From: Acidimicrobiia bacterium
Lineage (GTDB): Bacteria > Actinomycetota > Acidimicrobiia > Spongiisociales > Spongiisociaceae
Assembly (NCBI GenBank): GCA_011523395.1
Contig: WTGW01000090.1
Location: 1-44,488, forward strand
Direction: 5' to 3'
DNA: 44,488 nucleotides
Positions within the stretch are counted from its first letter, which is position 1, and each line of letters opens with the position of its first letter. The notes beneath the pieces are model-generated. The model was not told where the DNA came from and ran no database searches. It saw nothing but the letters and a program-made list of their open reading frames with translations. The position numbers and the translations under genes were made by a program. This document shows, piece by piece, positions 9,506-17,566 of this stretch.

Positions 9506-12112
9506 TCAACCCGGTTCTCCGCCGGGGAAGTCCGGGTACGGGATGCGCTGGTGGTAGTGCCCCACCAGAGCCTCGACCATGGCTTCCTTCACCCTGCTGA
9601 GATCCCCCAGCGTCACATCCGAAGCCGACAACTGGCCGTCGGCCACCTTCTCCCCAACCACTTTCTCCACCAACTGCTCGATGCGTTCGGGCGTGGGCTC
9701 CTCCACCTGGAAGACCGCCCGGCAGGCGCCCTCGACCGAGTCGGCCAGCATGACGATGGCCATTTCCTTCTTGACCGGTTTGCGCCCCGCGTGGCGGTAG
9801 TCCTCCCTGTCCACGGCATCGTCTCCGTACTGCTTGCGGGCCTTGTTGTAGAAGAAATGCATGATGCCGTCGCCATGGTGGGTGATGACGGCTTCGGCTA
9901 CATCTCCGGGGATCCGGAACTTGCGCGCCAGGCTCAGCCCGTCCAGCACGTGGCGGCGCAGCACCTCGGCGGACTGCAGGGGAGGCATCTCGTCGTGGGG
10001 GTTTTGGATGCCGAACTGGTTCTCGATGAAGAACTGCGGATGCTCCGTCTTGCCGAGATCGTGGTAGTAGGCGCCCGCCCGGGCCAGCAACGGGTTCGCA
10101 CCCACCGCTCGGGCCGCCCGATCCGCCAGTGTCCCCACCATCAGGGAGTGGTTGAAGGAGCCGATGGCCTTCTCCTCCAGCAGGCGGAGGGCAGGATGGT
10201 TGCGATCGGTCAGGTCCAGGAGTCGTAGCGAGGTGGTGATGTCGAACACGATCTCCAGAACCGAGAGCAGTGAGCTTCCGACCAGCCAGGAGATGGCGCC
10301 ACCGCCGACCGCGAACGCCGCCGACCGGAGAATGCTGATGTCCTGGGGGAAGAACCAGGCGATCAGCGCCGCGACGCCGCCGCACATCGCCATGATGTAC
10401 AAGCCCGCCCTGCGCAGGTCGCGCCGGGCTGAGATAGCCGATACGAACGGGATCGGTACGAGCACCGACAGGCCTGCGTACAGCGTGAAGCCCGGGTCGG
10501 TAGTGGCAATGGACGTCATGGATCCCACCACCACAGCCATGAGCACCGCCGTGCGGGCGTCGAACAGGATGGCGGTCATCAGGCCGAAGGCGGCCGCCGG
10601 CATCAGGAAGCCGATCGCGCCGTCTCCCCCGGCCGCGAACACGGCCGCCCCACGGGCCGACACCGCGGCGAGCACCACCAGCAGGCCGAACAGGGACATG
10701 CGGCGCATCGAGTTCCAGACGTTCCGTTGGAACCTGTACAGGTAGAGCGCAGGCAACCCGACCACGATGGCCACCGCCGCCGCCAGCGCTACGTATCGGG
10801 GCGCCGCCCGCCCGAGTAACCCCGCATCGGACAGCGCCGCCTCGATCTCCTCGGTTACCTCCTGGCCCTCCTCCACGATCACTTCACCGGCTTCATACCG
10901 GATGGTCAGGGGGACGACCTCGGCGGCCTCCTCCTCCCGCTGACCCTCCGTAGCCACGGCGTCGACCGTCTTGTTGGCCGCTAGGAACACGGTGGCCACT
11001 TCCGGGACCACCTGGGAGACCTGCTGCCATATCGCCGAGTCGGCATCCGGAAGCTGCACGAACCTGGGCGTGGAGCGGATCTGTATCTGGACCTCGCGCA
11101 GGTCCTCGCTGAGGATCCCGCCGTCGGTATTGAGAGCCTCGGTCGCCAGCAGGAGGGTCTCGCGTTCGATCGAGAGCAGCCACGGCTCCTGGCCCCGGAT
11201 CTCGCGCAGGACGTCCCCCGTGGCGATGTCCACAAGGAGGGAGACCGCACTGTCCGACAGCAGCAGGCCGCGCGCCTGGAGGCTGGCCAACTGGGTGTCC
11301 TTGGAGGTCACGGCGGGGCGCAGGGGGATGTGGATCGTAACCGTCTCCTGGCCGTCCACGAGCTCAACTTCCTGGGAGAGGAGCTGCTCGGGGCCGGTCA
11401 ACCTGTCAGGAACGGAGTCGGTATCGATGAGAACGGCCGCGGGCCCCGGCGCCATCCGTCCGACCGAGTAACGACCGTCCGAGAACGTGACCGTCTCGAA
11501 GCGGGTCCCGGTCGCGTCGTAGGCCACCACCCTCACGTCTCCGAGGCCGTAGTCCACCGCGAGGTTGAAGAACCCGTTGGCATCGGTATCGATGAACACC
11601 CGCCCGTTGACACCGGCCGTCGCGGCCACGGCGGCGGGCAGGGTGGTGGGCGTGGGCGCCTCCTGGGTATCCGTGGCTGGTTCCTGCCCCGGCTCCGCAC
11701 CTGGATCGACAGTCGTGGCGACGGTCGTCGCGACGGTGGTCGTGGGTACCGTCTGGCGGACCACGGTGCTCGTCGTGGTGACCACCGGCAACGGGCGGGC
11801 GCCCTGATCGACGGTGGCGGCCCGCAGCGACTGGAAGAAGGCCCGGATGTCGTTGATCACGATGGCGTCGATTTCCTCGTGCCGCCCGTACACCGGGTCC
11901 ACCGCATCCCGCGCCGCCTGGCGGGCGACCTCGGTGGCAGCGGAGTCCTGGATCTCGATCGGGGACTCGGCCACGAAGGACTGGGGCGCCGGCTCCCCCA
12001 CCACCACCTGGACGGTGGTGAACTCCTGGTTGATCAGCATGCCGGCCCAGGAGAGTGCAGCGGTAGCCACCAGGATCAGCCCGGTGATCACGGCCCTGAC
12101 GCGGGGTGTCAT
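9506..12112 (-). CDS. pgpH: 7TM-HD phosphodiesterase, PgpH type (c-di-AMP hydrolase), with SdrD-B-like insert
   Basis: An 868-residue membrane protein. One N-terminal TM helix (about 9-27) leads to a large extracytoplasmic 7TMR-HDED region, then seven TM helices (about 450-650) and a cytoplasmic HD domain with YYHDLGK (His684-Asp685) and a second HHGDGIMHF motif. PgpH proteins hydrolyse c-di-AMP. Unusually, the extracytoplasmic part carries a Thr/Val/Pro-rich linker (about 115-165) and then GRVFIDTDANGFFNLAVDYG from residue 170, which reads as an SdrD-B/Cna-B-like Ca-binding fold. The ATG overlaps the phoH stop by 4 bp. Confidence 0.88.
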   Translation of the reverse strand: MTPRVRAVITGLILVATAALSWAGMLINQEFTTVQVVVGEPAPQSFVAESPIEIQDSAATEVARQAARDAVDPVYGRHEEIDAIVINDIRAFFQSLRAATVDQGARPLPVVTTTSTVVRQTVPTTTVATTVATTVDPGAEPGQEPATDTQEAPTPTTLPAAVAATAGVNGRVFIDTDANGFFNLAVDYGLGDVRVVAYDATGTRFETVTFSDGRYSVGRMAPGPAAVLIDTDSVPDRLTGPEQLLSQEVELVDGQETVTIHIPLRPAVTSKDTQLASLQARGLLLSDSAVSLLVDIATGDVLREIRGQEPWLLSIERETLLLATEALNTDGGILSEDLREVQIQIRSTPRFVQLPDADSAIWQQVSQVVPEVATVFLAANKTVDAVATEGQREEEAAEVVPLTIRYEAGEVIVEEGQEVTEEIEAALSDAGLLGRAAPRYVALAAAVAIVVGLPALYLYRFQRNVWNSMRRMSLFGLLVVLAAVSARGAAVFAAGGDGAIGFLMPAAAFGLMTAILFDARTAVLMAVVVGSMTSIATTDPGFTLYAGLSVLVPIPFVSAISARRDLRRAGLYIMAMCGGVAALIAWFFPQDISILRSAAFAVGGGAISWLVGSSLLSVLEIVFDITTSLRLLDLTDRNHPALRLLEEKAIGSFNHSLMVGTLADRAARAVGANPLLARAGAYYHDLGKTEHPQFFIENQFGIQNPHDEMPPLQSAEVLRRHVLDGLSLARKFRIPGDVAEAVITHHGDGIMHFFYNKARKQYGDDAVDREDYRHAGRKPVKKEMAIVMLADSVEGACRAVFQVEEPTPERIEQLVEKVVGEKVADGQLSASDVTLGDLSRVKEAMVEALVGHYHQRIPYPDFPGGEPG

Positions 12113-13086
12113 CGGCCGGTCGGCCCCTTGTCCGCCGCCTCGTAGGCTTCCACGATCTCTGCCACCAGACGGTGGCGAACGACATCGGCGGCGTCCAGGT
12201 GGACCACCGCGACGTCCCGCACCTGCCCCAGGATTCCCCGGGCGTGGGCCAGCCCCGACAGGCGATCCGGCGGCAGATCGACCTGGGTGGCGTCGCCGGT
12301 GATGATCATCTTCGAGTTGAACCCCAGCCTGGTCAAGAACATCTTCATCTGAGCGCGGGACGTGTTCTGCGCCTCGTCCAGTACCACGATCGAGTCGTTG
12401 AGCGTGCGGCCCCGCATGTAGGCCAGGGGGGCGATCTCGATCGTTCCCCTCTCTATGTAGCCCATGACGTCGTCGGGCCCGAGCATTTCGTACAAGGCGT
12501 CGTACAGCGGTCGGAGATAGGGGTTGAACTTGGCCTCCAGGTCGCCGGGCAGGAAGCCGAGCCTCTCCCCTGCCTCGACCGCCGGCCTGGTGAGGACTAT
12601 CCGCTTGACCTTCCCCGTGATCAAGGACTCCGTGGCGGCCGCCATGGCCAGATAGGTCTTGCCGGTCCCGGCCGGTCCGATCCCGAAGACGAGAGTCGAC
12701 CGACGGATCGCCTCGACATAGCGGAGCTGGCCTACCGTCTTGGGCCGGATGATCTTGCCGCGGGCCACTTCGATGGTCTCCCCGAGGACACCACTGGGAG
12801 AGGGCACCGAGTCATTGACCATCTGTATCACCCGATTCACACCTTCCGGCTCCAGACTCATGCCCCGCTGCACGAGCATCAGCAACTCCTCCACCACTTT
12901 GTGGGCACGGCGGGCCGCCCGTTCGTCGCCCTGGAACACGATCTCGTCACCACGCGCCACGATCACAGCTTCGGGATATGCCGTTTCCACCATCCGGAGG
13001 TGGGAATCCCGTTCGCCGAGCAGGTCCAGCATCAGGCTGATGCCGGGGACATGCAGAGTGAGGGCAGGCGGCGCGGAGGGAAGCAT
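12109..13086 (-). CDS. phoH: PhoH-like ATPase
   Basis: A 325-residue cytoplasmic P-loop ATPase of the PhoH/YlaK group. The N-terminal KH-like RNA-binding segment is followed by Walker A GPAGTGKTYLAMA and Walker B VVLDEAQNTSRAQMKMF, with the sensor region ITGDATQVDLP. It is coupled by ATGA overlap to pgpH. The function is thought to be RNA-related, but the substrate is not known. No good Shine-Dalgarno precedes the ATG. The 129-bp gap to dnaJ (13087-13215) shows no gene, and no rsmE is present there. Confidence 0.93.
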   Translation of the reverse strand: MLPSAPPALTLHVPGISLMLDLLGERDSHLRMVETAYPEAVIVARGDEIVFQGDERAARRAHKVVEELLMLVQRGMSLEPEGVNRVIQMVNDSVPSPSGVLGETIEVARGKIIRPKTVGQLRYVEAIRRSTLVFGIGPAGTGKTYLAMAAATESLITGKVKRIVLTRPAVEAGERLGFLPGDLEAKFNPYLRPLYDALYEMLGPDDVMGYIERGTIEIAPLAYMRGRTLNDSIVVLDEAQNTSRAQMKMFLTRLGFNSKMIITGDATQVDLPPDRLSGLAHARGILGQVRDVAVVHLDAADVVRHRLVAEIVEAYEAADKGPTGR

Positions 13087-13215
13087 TAACGAAGCAGGGC
13101 GATGGTGCGGAGCTCCAAAGGCCCGTTCAGGATACCACGAGAGCCTGGACTATCGATGACCACCATTAGTTTGATTCTCGCCGCGGATGGCAGGCCGGGC
13201 CCGCGCATCGGCGCC

Positions 13216-14274
13216 TCACAGGAGCTCTTCACCACCGGCATCGGCGAACTGGCGCAGTAGCTTGCGCTGGGTCCGGCTGAGCTTGGTGGGCACCACCACC
13301 TTGACGCGCAGGTATAGATCACCTCGACGAGATGTGCGCAGGCGGGTGATCCCCTTTCCGGCCACCCGGATAACTTCCCCGTGCTGGGATCCGGCCGGCA
13401 CCCTGATCCGATGGGTCCCGCCATCGAGGAGAGGCACGTCCACATGGGTTCCCAGCGCCGCGGCGGCGACGCCCACCGAGACCTCGCTGATCAGGTCGTC
13501 CCCATCGCGCTCGAAGACAGGATGGGGCTCGATCACCAGATCGACGTAGAGGTCGCCGGCGACGGCCCCGCGGCGACCGGCTTCCCCCCGGGTCGGGAGG
13601 CGGAGGCGGTTGCCCGCCTCCACGCCGGCAGGAATGTCGACCTGCACGGTCTTCTCACCCTCCCGGATTCCCTCTCCGCGGCAGGACCGGCACGGATTGG
13701 CCAGCACCGAGCCGTCGCCCTGGCAGGACCGGCAGGTGGTCAGGGTCATCAACGAGCCGAACACGCTCCGCCGGGCCATCCTCACCTGGCCGCTCCCTCC
13801 GCAGATCCGGCAGGCCTGGAGACCGGCGCCGTCTCCGGAACCCGAGCCTTCACACGACCCGCAGGCCAGGGCGGTCCGGAACACGACCGACTTCTCGACC
13901 CCGAAGGCCGCCTCCTCCAGAGTCAGCACCAGATTGACCCGTACGTCCCGACCCCGATTGACCCGTGGCTCCCGGGAAGCCGCTCCGAAGATGCTGCCGT
14001 CACCGAATACGGAGCGCAGCAGGTCGTCAAGAGAGCCCGGGCCCTGGAAGAACGCACCCGGATCCAGCGTCTCCCCACGGTCGTACCGGGCGCGCCGCTC
14101 GGGATCGGACAGGACCTCGTATGCCTCCGCAACCTGGCGGAAACGGGCCTCGGCCGTAGGATCGTCGGGATTGGCGTCGGGGTGGGACTCCCGAGCCAGC
14201 CGCCGGAAGGCGCGCTTGATGTCGTCTCGGGACGCGTCGCGCTCAACATCCAGGATGCGGTAATAATCGGCCAT
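13216..14274 (-). CDS. dnaJ: Chaperone DnaJ
   Basis: A 352-residue type I Hsp40 co-chaperone of DnaK. The J domain (residues 1-70) carries HPD in [13 protein letters not shown] short Gly/Phe stretch ([10 protein letters not shown]) follows, then four zinc-finger repeats ([32 protein letters not shown]), and two C-terminal substrate-binding domains. It lies 24 bp downstream of hrcA and is probably in the same transcript. This is the hrcA-linked DnaJ paralogue usual in actinobacteria. No dnaK or grpE is present here. Confidence 0.96.
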   Translation of the reverse strand: MADYYRILDVERDASRDDIKRAFRRLARESHPDANPDDPTAEARFRQVAEAYEVLSDPERRARYDRGETLDPGAFFQGPGSLDDLLRSVFGDGSIFGAASREPRVNRGRDVRVNLVLTLEEAAFGVEKSVVFRTALACGSCEGSGSGDGAGLQACRICGGSGQVRMARRSVFGSLMTLTTCRSCQGDGSVLANPCRSCRGEGIREGEKTVQVDIPAGVEAGNRLRLPTRGEAGRRGAVAGDLYVDLVIEPHPVFERDGDDLISEVSVGVAAAALGTHVDVPLLDGGTHRIRVPAGSQHGEVIRVAGKGITRLRTSRRGDLYLRVKVVVPTKLSRTQRKLLRQFADAGGEELL

Positions 14275-14298
14275 CTCGGTCTCTCTGCCGTCGGTGTA

Positions 14299-15306
14299 TC
14301 AGTTCTCGCCAAGGCTCTCGTCGAGACCGACCCCGATGTCCTCCAGGACCCGGATGGTCCGGCCGTAGTCCATTCTCATCGGTCCCAGCACCCCGAGCCG
14401 GCCGCCGGGACCGGAAGACTCCTCGCCATAGGTGGTGGTCACGAGTGAGATGTCCGTGGCGGAGTCGATGCCCAGTTCGGAGCCGATCCGCACCTCTGTC
14501 CCGGCAGGGAGGTGCCCCAGTACCTCGAGCAGGGACGCCTCCCGCTCCAGGATGTCGAGGACGCCCTGGACCTTGGACAACTCTCCCCAGGCAGCCGTCA
14601 AATGGGGCGCCGAACCCATGTACAGCTCGTGGTCCGGTGCGGCGGTGCACTCGAAGGCCGCGGCTGCCTGCCGCAGGATCGATGCGGCCCCCTCGGTGGG
14701 ACCTGCAAGGGACATCGCCTCCAGGTCAAAGCTGTCGGACATCGGGGTCCCGACCTGGAAGCGACGGATCAGCGTCTCGGCCTCCCGCACCTCGGATCCG
14801 CCCACGGGTTCAGGCAGATGCAGGAGCGTCTGGGATACCCGTCCGGCCAGCGTTACCAACACCATGAGGACCGTATCGCCGGTGGTACGGACCAGGTGCA
14901 CCCCGCGGATGACCTCGTTTACCATGCTGGGGCCGGTCACGACTGACGGGAAATGCGTGATCTCGCTGAGCAGGGCGGACGTGGCCTTGAGCAGGCGGCC
15001 CAACTCCGTCTGGACGGATGCGAAGAACTCGGCCACCCGGGCGGAGGCAACCGGCGTCTCCCGTGGACGCATCAGGCTGTCCACGTAGTAGCGATAGGCC
15101 TGCGGCGTCGGGACCCGCCCGGCGGATGTGTGAGGTTGGAACGCGTAGCCGGCGGCCTGGAGCGCCACCAGTTCTGTCCGGATCGTGGCGCTGGAAACCG
15201 GCAGGTTGCCGGCCTCGAGAATGGCGCGGGAACTTACCGGCGCACCCGTGCGGATGTGCTCCTCGACCATGGTGCGCAGGATCCGGGCCCGCCGACCGTC
15301 CAACAT
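14299..15306 (-). CDS. hrcA: Heat-inducible transcription repressor HrcA
   Basis: A 335-residue repressor of class I heat-shock genes. The N-terminal winged helix is visible (ARILRTMVEEHIRTGAPVSS, then SATIRTELVALQ and TSAGRVPTPQAYRYYVD). The C-terminal HrcA fold ends with GGRLGVLGPMRMDYGRTI. I chose ATG 15306 because family homology starts at MLDGRRARILR; the frame stays open further upstream without similarity. TATCAT (15315-15320, complement) lies 8 nt upstream and no Shine-Dalgarno is visible, suggesting a leaderless mRNA. I found no CIRCE inverted repeat nearby. Confidence 0.94.
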   Translation of the reverse strand: MLDGRRARILRTMVEEHIRTGAPVSSRAILEAGNLPVSSATIRTELVALQAAGYAFQPHTSAGRVPTPQAYRYYVDSLMRPRETPVASARVAEFFASVQTELGRLLKATSALLSEITHFPSVVTGPSMVNEVIRGVHLVRTTGDTVLMVLVTLAGRVSQTLLHLPEPVGGSEVREAETLIRRFQVGTPMSDSFDLEAMSLAGPTEGAASILRQAAAAFECTAAPDHELYMGSAPHLTAAWGELSKVQGVLDILEREASLLEVLGHLPAGTEVRIGSELGIDSATDISLVTTTYGEESSGPGGRLGVLGPMRMDYGRTIRVLEDIGVGLDESLGEN

Positions 15307-15314
15307 GGCCGGAT

Positions 15315-15320
15315 ATGATA
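15315..15320 (-). promoter_or_regulatory. Putative -10 box for leaderless hrcA
   Basis: TATCAT on the minus strand ends 8 nt before the hrcA ATG, so transcription would begin at or next to the start codon. No ribosome-binding site is visible. The -35 is not convincing. Two 13-bp direct repeats (GCCGGGGGACGAT at 15339-15351 and 15352-15364) lie just upstream. Confidence 0.4.
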
Positions 15321-15381
15321 CCCGCGCCCACCGGCGCTGCCGGGGGACGATGCCGGGGGACGATGCCGGGAGATGGCGCCG

Positions 15382-15410
15382 TTGGAATGGCCGGTCGGGC
15401 CTGCTAGCCT
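15382..15410 (+). promoter_or_regulatory. Putative rpsT promoter
   Basis: TTGGAA (15382-15387) and TAGCCT (15405-15410) are separated by exactly 17 bp, with the predicted start about 25-30 bp upstream of the rpsT ATG. Both hexamers deviate from consensus at two positions. Confidence 0.4.
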
Positions 15411-15442
15411 CACGGCTCTCGCATACCCCACCCTTCGAAGAT

Positions 15443-15703
15443 ATGCCACACACCAAGTCACAGGAAAAGCGCGACCGGCAGGCCATCGCCAACCGGGGCC
15501 GCAACCGGGCTATCCGTTCCGAGTTGAAGACCCGGACACGTCACGTGGAGGAAGCCGCCGCGAGCGGCGACCGTGAGGCAGCCGAGCAGGCTCTGCGAAT
15601 CGCACAGAAGCGCACCGATCAGGCTGTGGCCAAGGGTGTCCTCAAGAAGAACACCGCCAACCGCCGTAAGGCCAAGCTGGAGCGCCTCGTTTCCAGTTCC
15701 TAG
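15443..15703 (+). CDS. rpsT: 30S ribosomal protein S20
   Basis: An 86-residue basic protein of the small subunit (bS20). The start MPHTKSQEKRDRQAIANRGR and the end KKNTANRRKAKLERL match the family, and the length is typical. ATG 15443 is chosen by homology; the frame stays open upstream through sequence that is antisense to hrcA. It is divergent from hrcA and convergent with holA, the usual location of rpsT next to holA/comEC in many bacteria. Confidence 0.95.
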   Translation: MPHTKSQEKRDRQAIANRGRNRAIRSELKTRTRHVEEAAASGDREAAEQALRIAQKRTDQAVAKGVLKKNTANRRKAKLERLVSSS

Positions 15704-15759
15704 TTCTTTGGTCTCTCGTTTCTAGCTGATAGTTACGGCTGCTAGCGACTAACAACTAG
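15702..15759. repeat. Degenerate heptad tract at the rpsT/holA convergent junction (family C)
   Basis: The 52-bp convergent gap can be cut into imperfect 7-mers (for example TTCTAGC, TGATAGT, GCTAGCG, ACTAACA, ACTAGCC) related to the CTAGCAA arrays at 24611 and 44363. The holA stop TAG (complement of 15756-15758) lies in the last unit, and the rpsT stop TAG lies in the first. Confidence 0.55.
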
Positions 15760-16745
15760 CCTCGATACCAGTAGCAGAGGGCAGCCACCAACCGCTCCAG
15801 GGTCGGCAGGTGGGTCTCCTCCGGCATGCTCTTGAGCGTGGCATCGGTCCTGCGAACCGCGTCCACGGCTCTGTTCAGGTCCTCTCTCGACATGGCCCGT
15901 CCCGCCTGCCACGCCTTCCGGGTCGGGTAGGCGCCGGGCTTGGCGCGGATCCACTCTGCGAACGTAGCCATGTCGGGAGCGGCCGCCGCCAGCGCCCTCT
16001 TCCGGAGGTCGTTCTCGATTGCCGCCACGATGACGAGAGGGTGCCCGTGGGTGAGGAGGTCATGCAGCCGTCGGATGGCGTCGTCCACCACTCCCTTGGC
16101 CAGGGCGTCGGTCAGCTTCCAGAGGGGCTGATCCGGCCGGTTACGGAACCGCTCCAGGACGATCTGATCCGTTACCGGGCCGTCGACGGTGCTCAACTGG
16201 TCGAGAGCCTGGTCGATGGCGCCCACGTCGGACCCGAAGCGTTGGATGAGCGCTTGAGCAGCATCCGAACCGAGGCGGAGCCCGCGCCCGCGAGCGGCGT
16301 TGCGGACCCACCCCGCAACATCCCCGTCGGCCAGCTTGCGGACGGCTATCACCTCGGCATTCCTCTTCACGTGGGCGGCGAGCGGGGTCGGGAGCTTCCC
16401 GGTCGTGACCAGCACCACCGGCCGGCTTTCGTCAGCATGGTTGGCAAGCAACTCGGCCACCACGGCCGCCTCATCGGCCTGGAGTCGATGGGCGTCCATC
16501 AGCATGACGCCCGTGCGCCCGCCGAACAGGGACCCGGACTGCAGGGCGGGCACGATCGGCTCGACCTCGGGACGCAGCATTCCCTCTCCCCCTACCGACT
16601 GGCCCCGGCCCGGCACGTCGATCCGGATGACCTCGGATGGTTCGAATCCGGCGCCGGCCAACAGCTCGCCGGCGCGGTCGAGCAGGCCCCGCCGGTCGCC
16701 CGGACCGGGATTCGTCGGACCCCTCAGGTGGGTGAGCGTCTTCAC
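15756..16745 (-). CDS. holA: DNA polymerase III delta subunit HolA
   Basis: A 329-residue clamp-loader delta subunit that opens the sliding clamp during replication. Recognisable parts are the AAA+-like middle region (LFGGRTGVMLMDAHRL) and the collar segment (RFGSDVGAIDQALDQLS, ALAKGVVDDAIRRLHDLL, ENDLRKRALAAA). The start is GTG 16745. A perfect 10-bp inverted repeat (16745-16754 / 16765-16774) abuts this codon, so initiation may be sensitive to RNA folding. It is downstream of the SDR and comEC on the same strand and convergent with rpsT. Confidence 0.92.
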   Translation of the reverse strand: MKTLTHLRGPTNPGPGDRRGLLDRAGELLAGAGFEPSEVIRIDVPGRGQSVGGEGMLRPEVEPIVPALQSGSLFGGRTGVMLMDAHRLQADEAAVVAELLANHADESRPVVLVTTGKLPTPLAAHVKRNAEVIAVRKLADGDVAGWVRNAARGRGLRLGSDAAQALIQRFGSDVGAIDQALDQLSTVDGPVTDQIVLERFRNRPDQPLWKLTDALAKGVVDDAIRRLHDLLTHGHPLVIVAAIENDLRKRALAAAAPDMATFAEWIRAKPGAYPTRKAWQAGRAMSREDLNRAVDAVRRTDATLKSMPEETHLPTLERLVAALCYWYRG

Positions 16746-16774
16746 TAGTGGTCCGTCTGCGAGGGGACCACTAG
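16745..16774 (-). promoter_or_regulatory. Inverted repeat joining the SDR stop and holA start
   Basis: CTAGTGGTCC and GGACCACTAG pair perfectly over 10 bp with a 10-nt loop. The proximal arm reaches the first base of the holA GTG, and the distal arm contains the TAG stop of the SDR gene. No T tract follows, so it is a poor intrinsic terminator. CCACTAG/CTAGTGG resembles the heptads used elsewhere in the window. Confidence 0.55.
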
Positions 16775-17520
16775 AGGTTCCAACCCCCGCCGACCTGGAT
16801 GAAGGCCCCGGTTACGTAGCCCGCCTCCTCGCTCATGAGGAAGGTGACCGCTTCCAGGACGTCGTCAGCGGTGCCGTGGCGTCCTGCCGGTATGCGGTCC
16901 CGATCCGGGAGCGGATCGGAGTTTTCCAGGACGCCCGGGAGGATGGCGTTGACCGTGACGCCGCGGCCGGCTTCCGCCCTGGCCATGGTCCGGGTGATCA
17001 TCAGCACTCCCATCTTGCCGATGTGGTACGGGAGGGTACGGGGCCGGGCGGTGATCCGATCGGCGCCCGCGTCGGAAATGTTGATGATCCGGCCCGCCTG
17101 CTCGCGAAGGAGGGGCAGTACCGCCCTGGACACGTAATAAGTGGCCGTAGCCGTCGACGCGATCTGGGACTCCCACTCTTCGGCGCTCAGGTCTTCGTAG
17201 TCCTTGAGCAGGAAGAGGCCGGCATTGTTGATCAGCACGTCGAGTCCTCCCAACTCCCGGGAGATGGAGCCGGCCATCCTCTCGACGTGCTCCGGGTCGG
17301 TTACGTCCGCCCGGAGGGCGAGGGCCCGTCCCGGCCCGCTCCGGATCGCCTTGACCAGCCGCTCGGCCGCCTCATCGCTGGAGCGGTGGTTGATGACGAC
17401 GGTGTGTCCGCGCCCGGCGAGCCGGATCGCCAGCGCCGCCCCCAGACCCCCCTCGTCCCCTCCGGACCACCGGCCGGCGCCGGTGATCAGGATCCGCTTG
17501 GGCTGCTTCGTCATGGCCAT
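16771..17520 (-). CDS. SDR family NAD(P)-dependent oxidoreductase
   Basis: A 249-residue classical short-chain dehydrogenase/reductase. The cofactor loop is ITGAGRWSGGDEGGLGAALA (about residues 12-31), a glycine motif longer than the standard TGxxxGxG. It is followed by VINHRSS, DVLINNAGLF, the catalytic Ser in INISDAG, the YHIGK catalytic Tyr/Lys pair, and the C-terminal GAFIQVGGGWNL. NADP preference is plausible from Arg after VINH. The substrate is unknown; FabG- or pteridine-reductase-like roles are both possible. Two in-frame ATGs (17520, 17514) compete. It sits between comEC and holA, which are usually adjacent. Confidence 0.85.
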   Translation of the reverse strand: MAMTKQPKRILITGAGRWSGGDEGGLGAALAIRLAGRGHTVVINHRSSDEAAERLVKAIRSGPGRALALRADVTDPEHVERMAGSISRELGGLDVLINNAGLFLLKDYEDLSAEEWESQIASTATATYYVSRAVLPLLREQAGRIINISDAGADRITARPRTLPYHIGKMGVLMITRTMARAEAGRGVTVNAILPGVLENSDPLPDRDRIPAGRHGTADDVLEAVTFLMSEEAGYVTGAFIQVGGGWNL

Positions 17521-17566
17521 CGATCCGGATCGTAGCGATGGGGTCTGCTCGAGCCGAGCCGGATCG

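Noticed and set aside
13087-13215. Missing rsmE or another small gene between phoH and dnaJ
   Set aside because: The 129-bp gap has no conserved translation on either strand.
15307-15442. CIRCE operator near hrcA/rpsT
   Set aside because: No TTAGCACTC-N9-GAGTGCTAA-like inverted repeat is present; only two 13-bp direct repeats were seen.
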